Shown: positions 63,374 through 64,000 of the stretch, in pieces | Layout of the letters: each line of letters begins with the position of its first letter | How positions within the stretch are numbered: position 1 is the first letter of the stretch | Assembly: GCA_002245135.1 (NCBI GenBank) | Contig: NGBS01001162.1 | Coordinates: forward strand, 186,001 to 250,000 | From: Proteromonas lacertae | Taxonomy: Eukaryota; Sar; Bigyra; Opalinata; Proteromonadidae | Length of the DNA stretch: 64,000 nucleotides | Direction of reading: 5' to 3' | Notes under the pieces: generated by a model | Database searches by the model: none | What the model was told of the DNA's origin: nothing | The model's input: only the letters and a program-made list of their open reading frames with translations | Program-made: the position numbers and the translations under genes

Positions 63374-64000
63374 CTAATCATCATCATCCTCTTCTTCTTC
63401 TTCAGCTCTTTTTCTCGCTGCTTCAGCTGCTAATTCTGCTTCTATTTCTTTCTCCTCAGCAATCACAGCTCTCATCAATTTCTCCTCTTCATCCATATCA
63501 GCAGTTTCTCTATTTTTCACCATTAATTCATATTCTAATAATTTTCTTCTTTCTTCTAATTCTTGCAATTTAGCTTGTTGCAACAGTCTTTGTTTCTTCA
63601 AAGCAGCTTGAATCAAATTCTCTACAGCCAATCGAGCAGTTTGAATCTTTGTTAATCTCTTCTGTATATTCTTATACAACCAAGGCATGAAATCTTCAGC
63701 AACAGCAACTTGCTTAATATCAACGAAATATCCTTCAGCTTGTAGTATATCCATCATATTCTTTCTAGCTTGAATTGCAAACTCTTTACCCATTTTAACA
63801 GCCATTATTTTATCCAATAATATCTTTTCTCTATCAACTCTTGCAGCTTCTCGTTTCATCAATCTCTGTCTTTCCTTATACTTTTCTATTTTCTTTCTTT
63901 CCATTTCTATTATTCTCTGTCTCTCATCTTCTCTTTGTTGATTTAATTCTGCTGTTCTTGCGATGATTGTAGCCATTTCTTCTTCTTCTTTAACTTCTGT
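63374..64000 (-). CDS. Radial spoke protein 3-like (RSPH3), C-terminal part
   Basis: This partial gene runs off the right edge; the reading frame is open from 64000 to a stop at 63374. The protein starts, in view, with a Glu-rich run, then a long charged helix (RQRLMKREAARVDREKILLDK), then the RSP3-type core ARKNMMDILQAEGYFVDIKQV, EDFMPWLYKNIQKRLTK and ARLAVENLIQAAL, and an Ala/Glu-rich C-terminal helix ending EEEEEDDDD. RSP3 dimerises as the stalk of the radial spoke in 9+2 axonemes and carries an A-kinase anchoring helix; the GYF...V...FMPWL motif is the best-conserved part. This gene argues that the organism builds a motile cilium or flagellum. The true start may lie outside the window. 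Confidence 0.85.
   Translation of the reverse strand, partial: TEVKEEEEMATIIARTAELNQQREDERQRIIEMERKKIEKYKERQRLMKREAARVDREKILLDKIMAVKMGKEFAIQARKNMMDILQAEGYFVDIKQVAVAEDFMPWLYKNIQKRLTKIQTARLAVENLIQAALKKQRLLQQAKLQELEERRKLLEYELMVKNRETADMDEEEKLMRAVIAEEKEIEAELAAEAARKRAEEEEEDDDD

Noticed and set aside
1-64000. tRNA, rRNA, CRISPR or bacterial-type mobile elements
   Set aside because: No cloverleaf-like, rRNA-like or spaced-repeat sequence was seen, and no transposase or reverse transcriptase frame is present.

Overview
The window is a gene-dense, AT-rich stretch of nuclear DNA from a unicellular eukaryote with a motile cilium or flagellum. It carries 19 protein genes on both strands and one gene fragment, and I see no RNA gene. 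About 70 spliceosomal introns can be placed by matching reading frame and protein family. Nearly all are 25-52 nt, very AT-rich, start GTA and end TAG. TAA, TAG and TGA all end genes here, so this is not a ciliate-type code. A radial spoke protein 3 homologue and a tubulin-deglutamylase-type carboxypeptidase point to a 9+2 axoneme. I cannot name the organism or its supergroup.

Layout. Positions 1-11,162 hold housekeeping genes: a WD-repeat-like gene (partial, -), YL1/VPS72 (chromatin, +), an unrecognised 671-aa protein (+), a cytosolic carboxypeptidase (+), a Mis18-like centromere protein (+), a probably lipid-anchored small protein (-) and COG2 (Golgi tether, +). Positions 11,163-25,955 hold a decayed partial copy followed by a full ~4,500-aa surface protein with Ig-like repeats and one C-terminal transmembrane helix. 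Positions 26,055-40,581 (-) hold a ~4,830-codon dynein-related/midasin-like AAA+ protein with several vWA-like domains, interrupted by one in-frame TAA. Positions 40,728-45,662 hold a pseudokinase-LRR protein and a membrane-anchored TLDc protein (+). Positions 45,804-52,106 (-) hold a family X DNA polymerase with BRCT, a Ser/Lys-rich Tudor-like protein, a secreted sulfatase and an SLC35F-like transporter. Positions 52,163-55,871 (+) hold a PPR protein, and 56,120-61,349 (+) hold two tandem cGMP-dependent-type kinases. A multi-BRCT TopBP1-like protein and RSP3 (partial) close the window on the minus strand.

Genes lie close together. Three divergent pairs have only 56-94 nt between start codons. 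There is no operon logic. The shared themes are cilia (carboxypeptidase, RSP3, perhaps the kinases), DNA repair (polymerase X, TopBP1-like) and chromatin/centromere (YL1, Mis18).

The features most worth a second look are the giant AAA+/vWA protein and its in-frame stop, the giant adhesin-like protein with its truncated upstream copy, the sequence-homogenised tracts between the kinases, and apparent frame breaks in the polymerase, PPR and adhesin genes.
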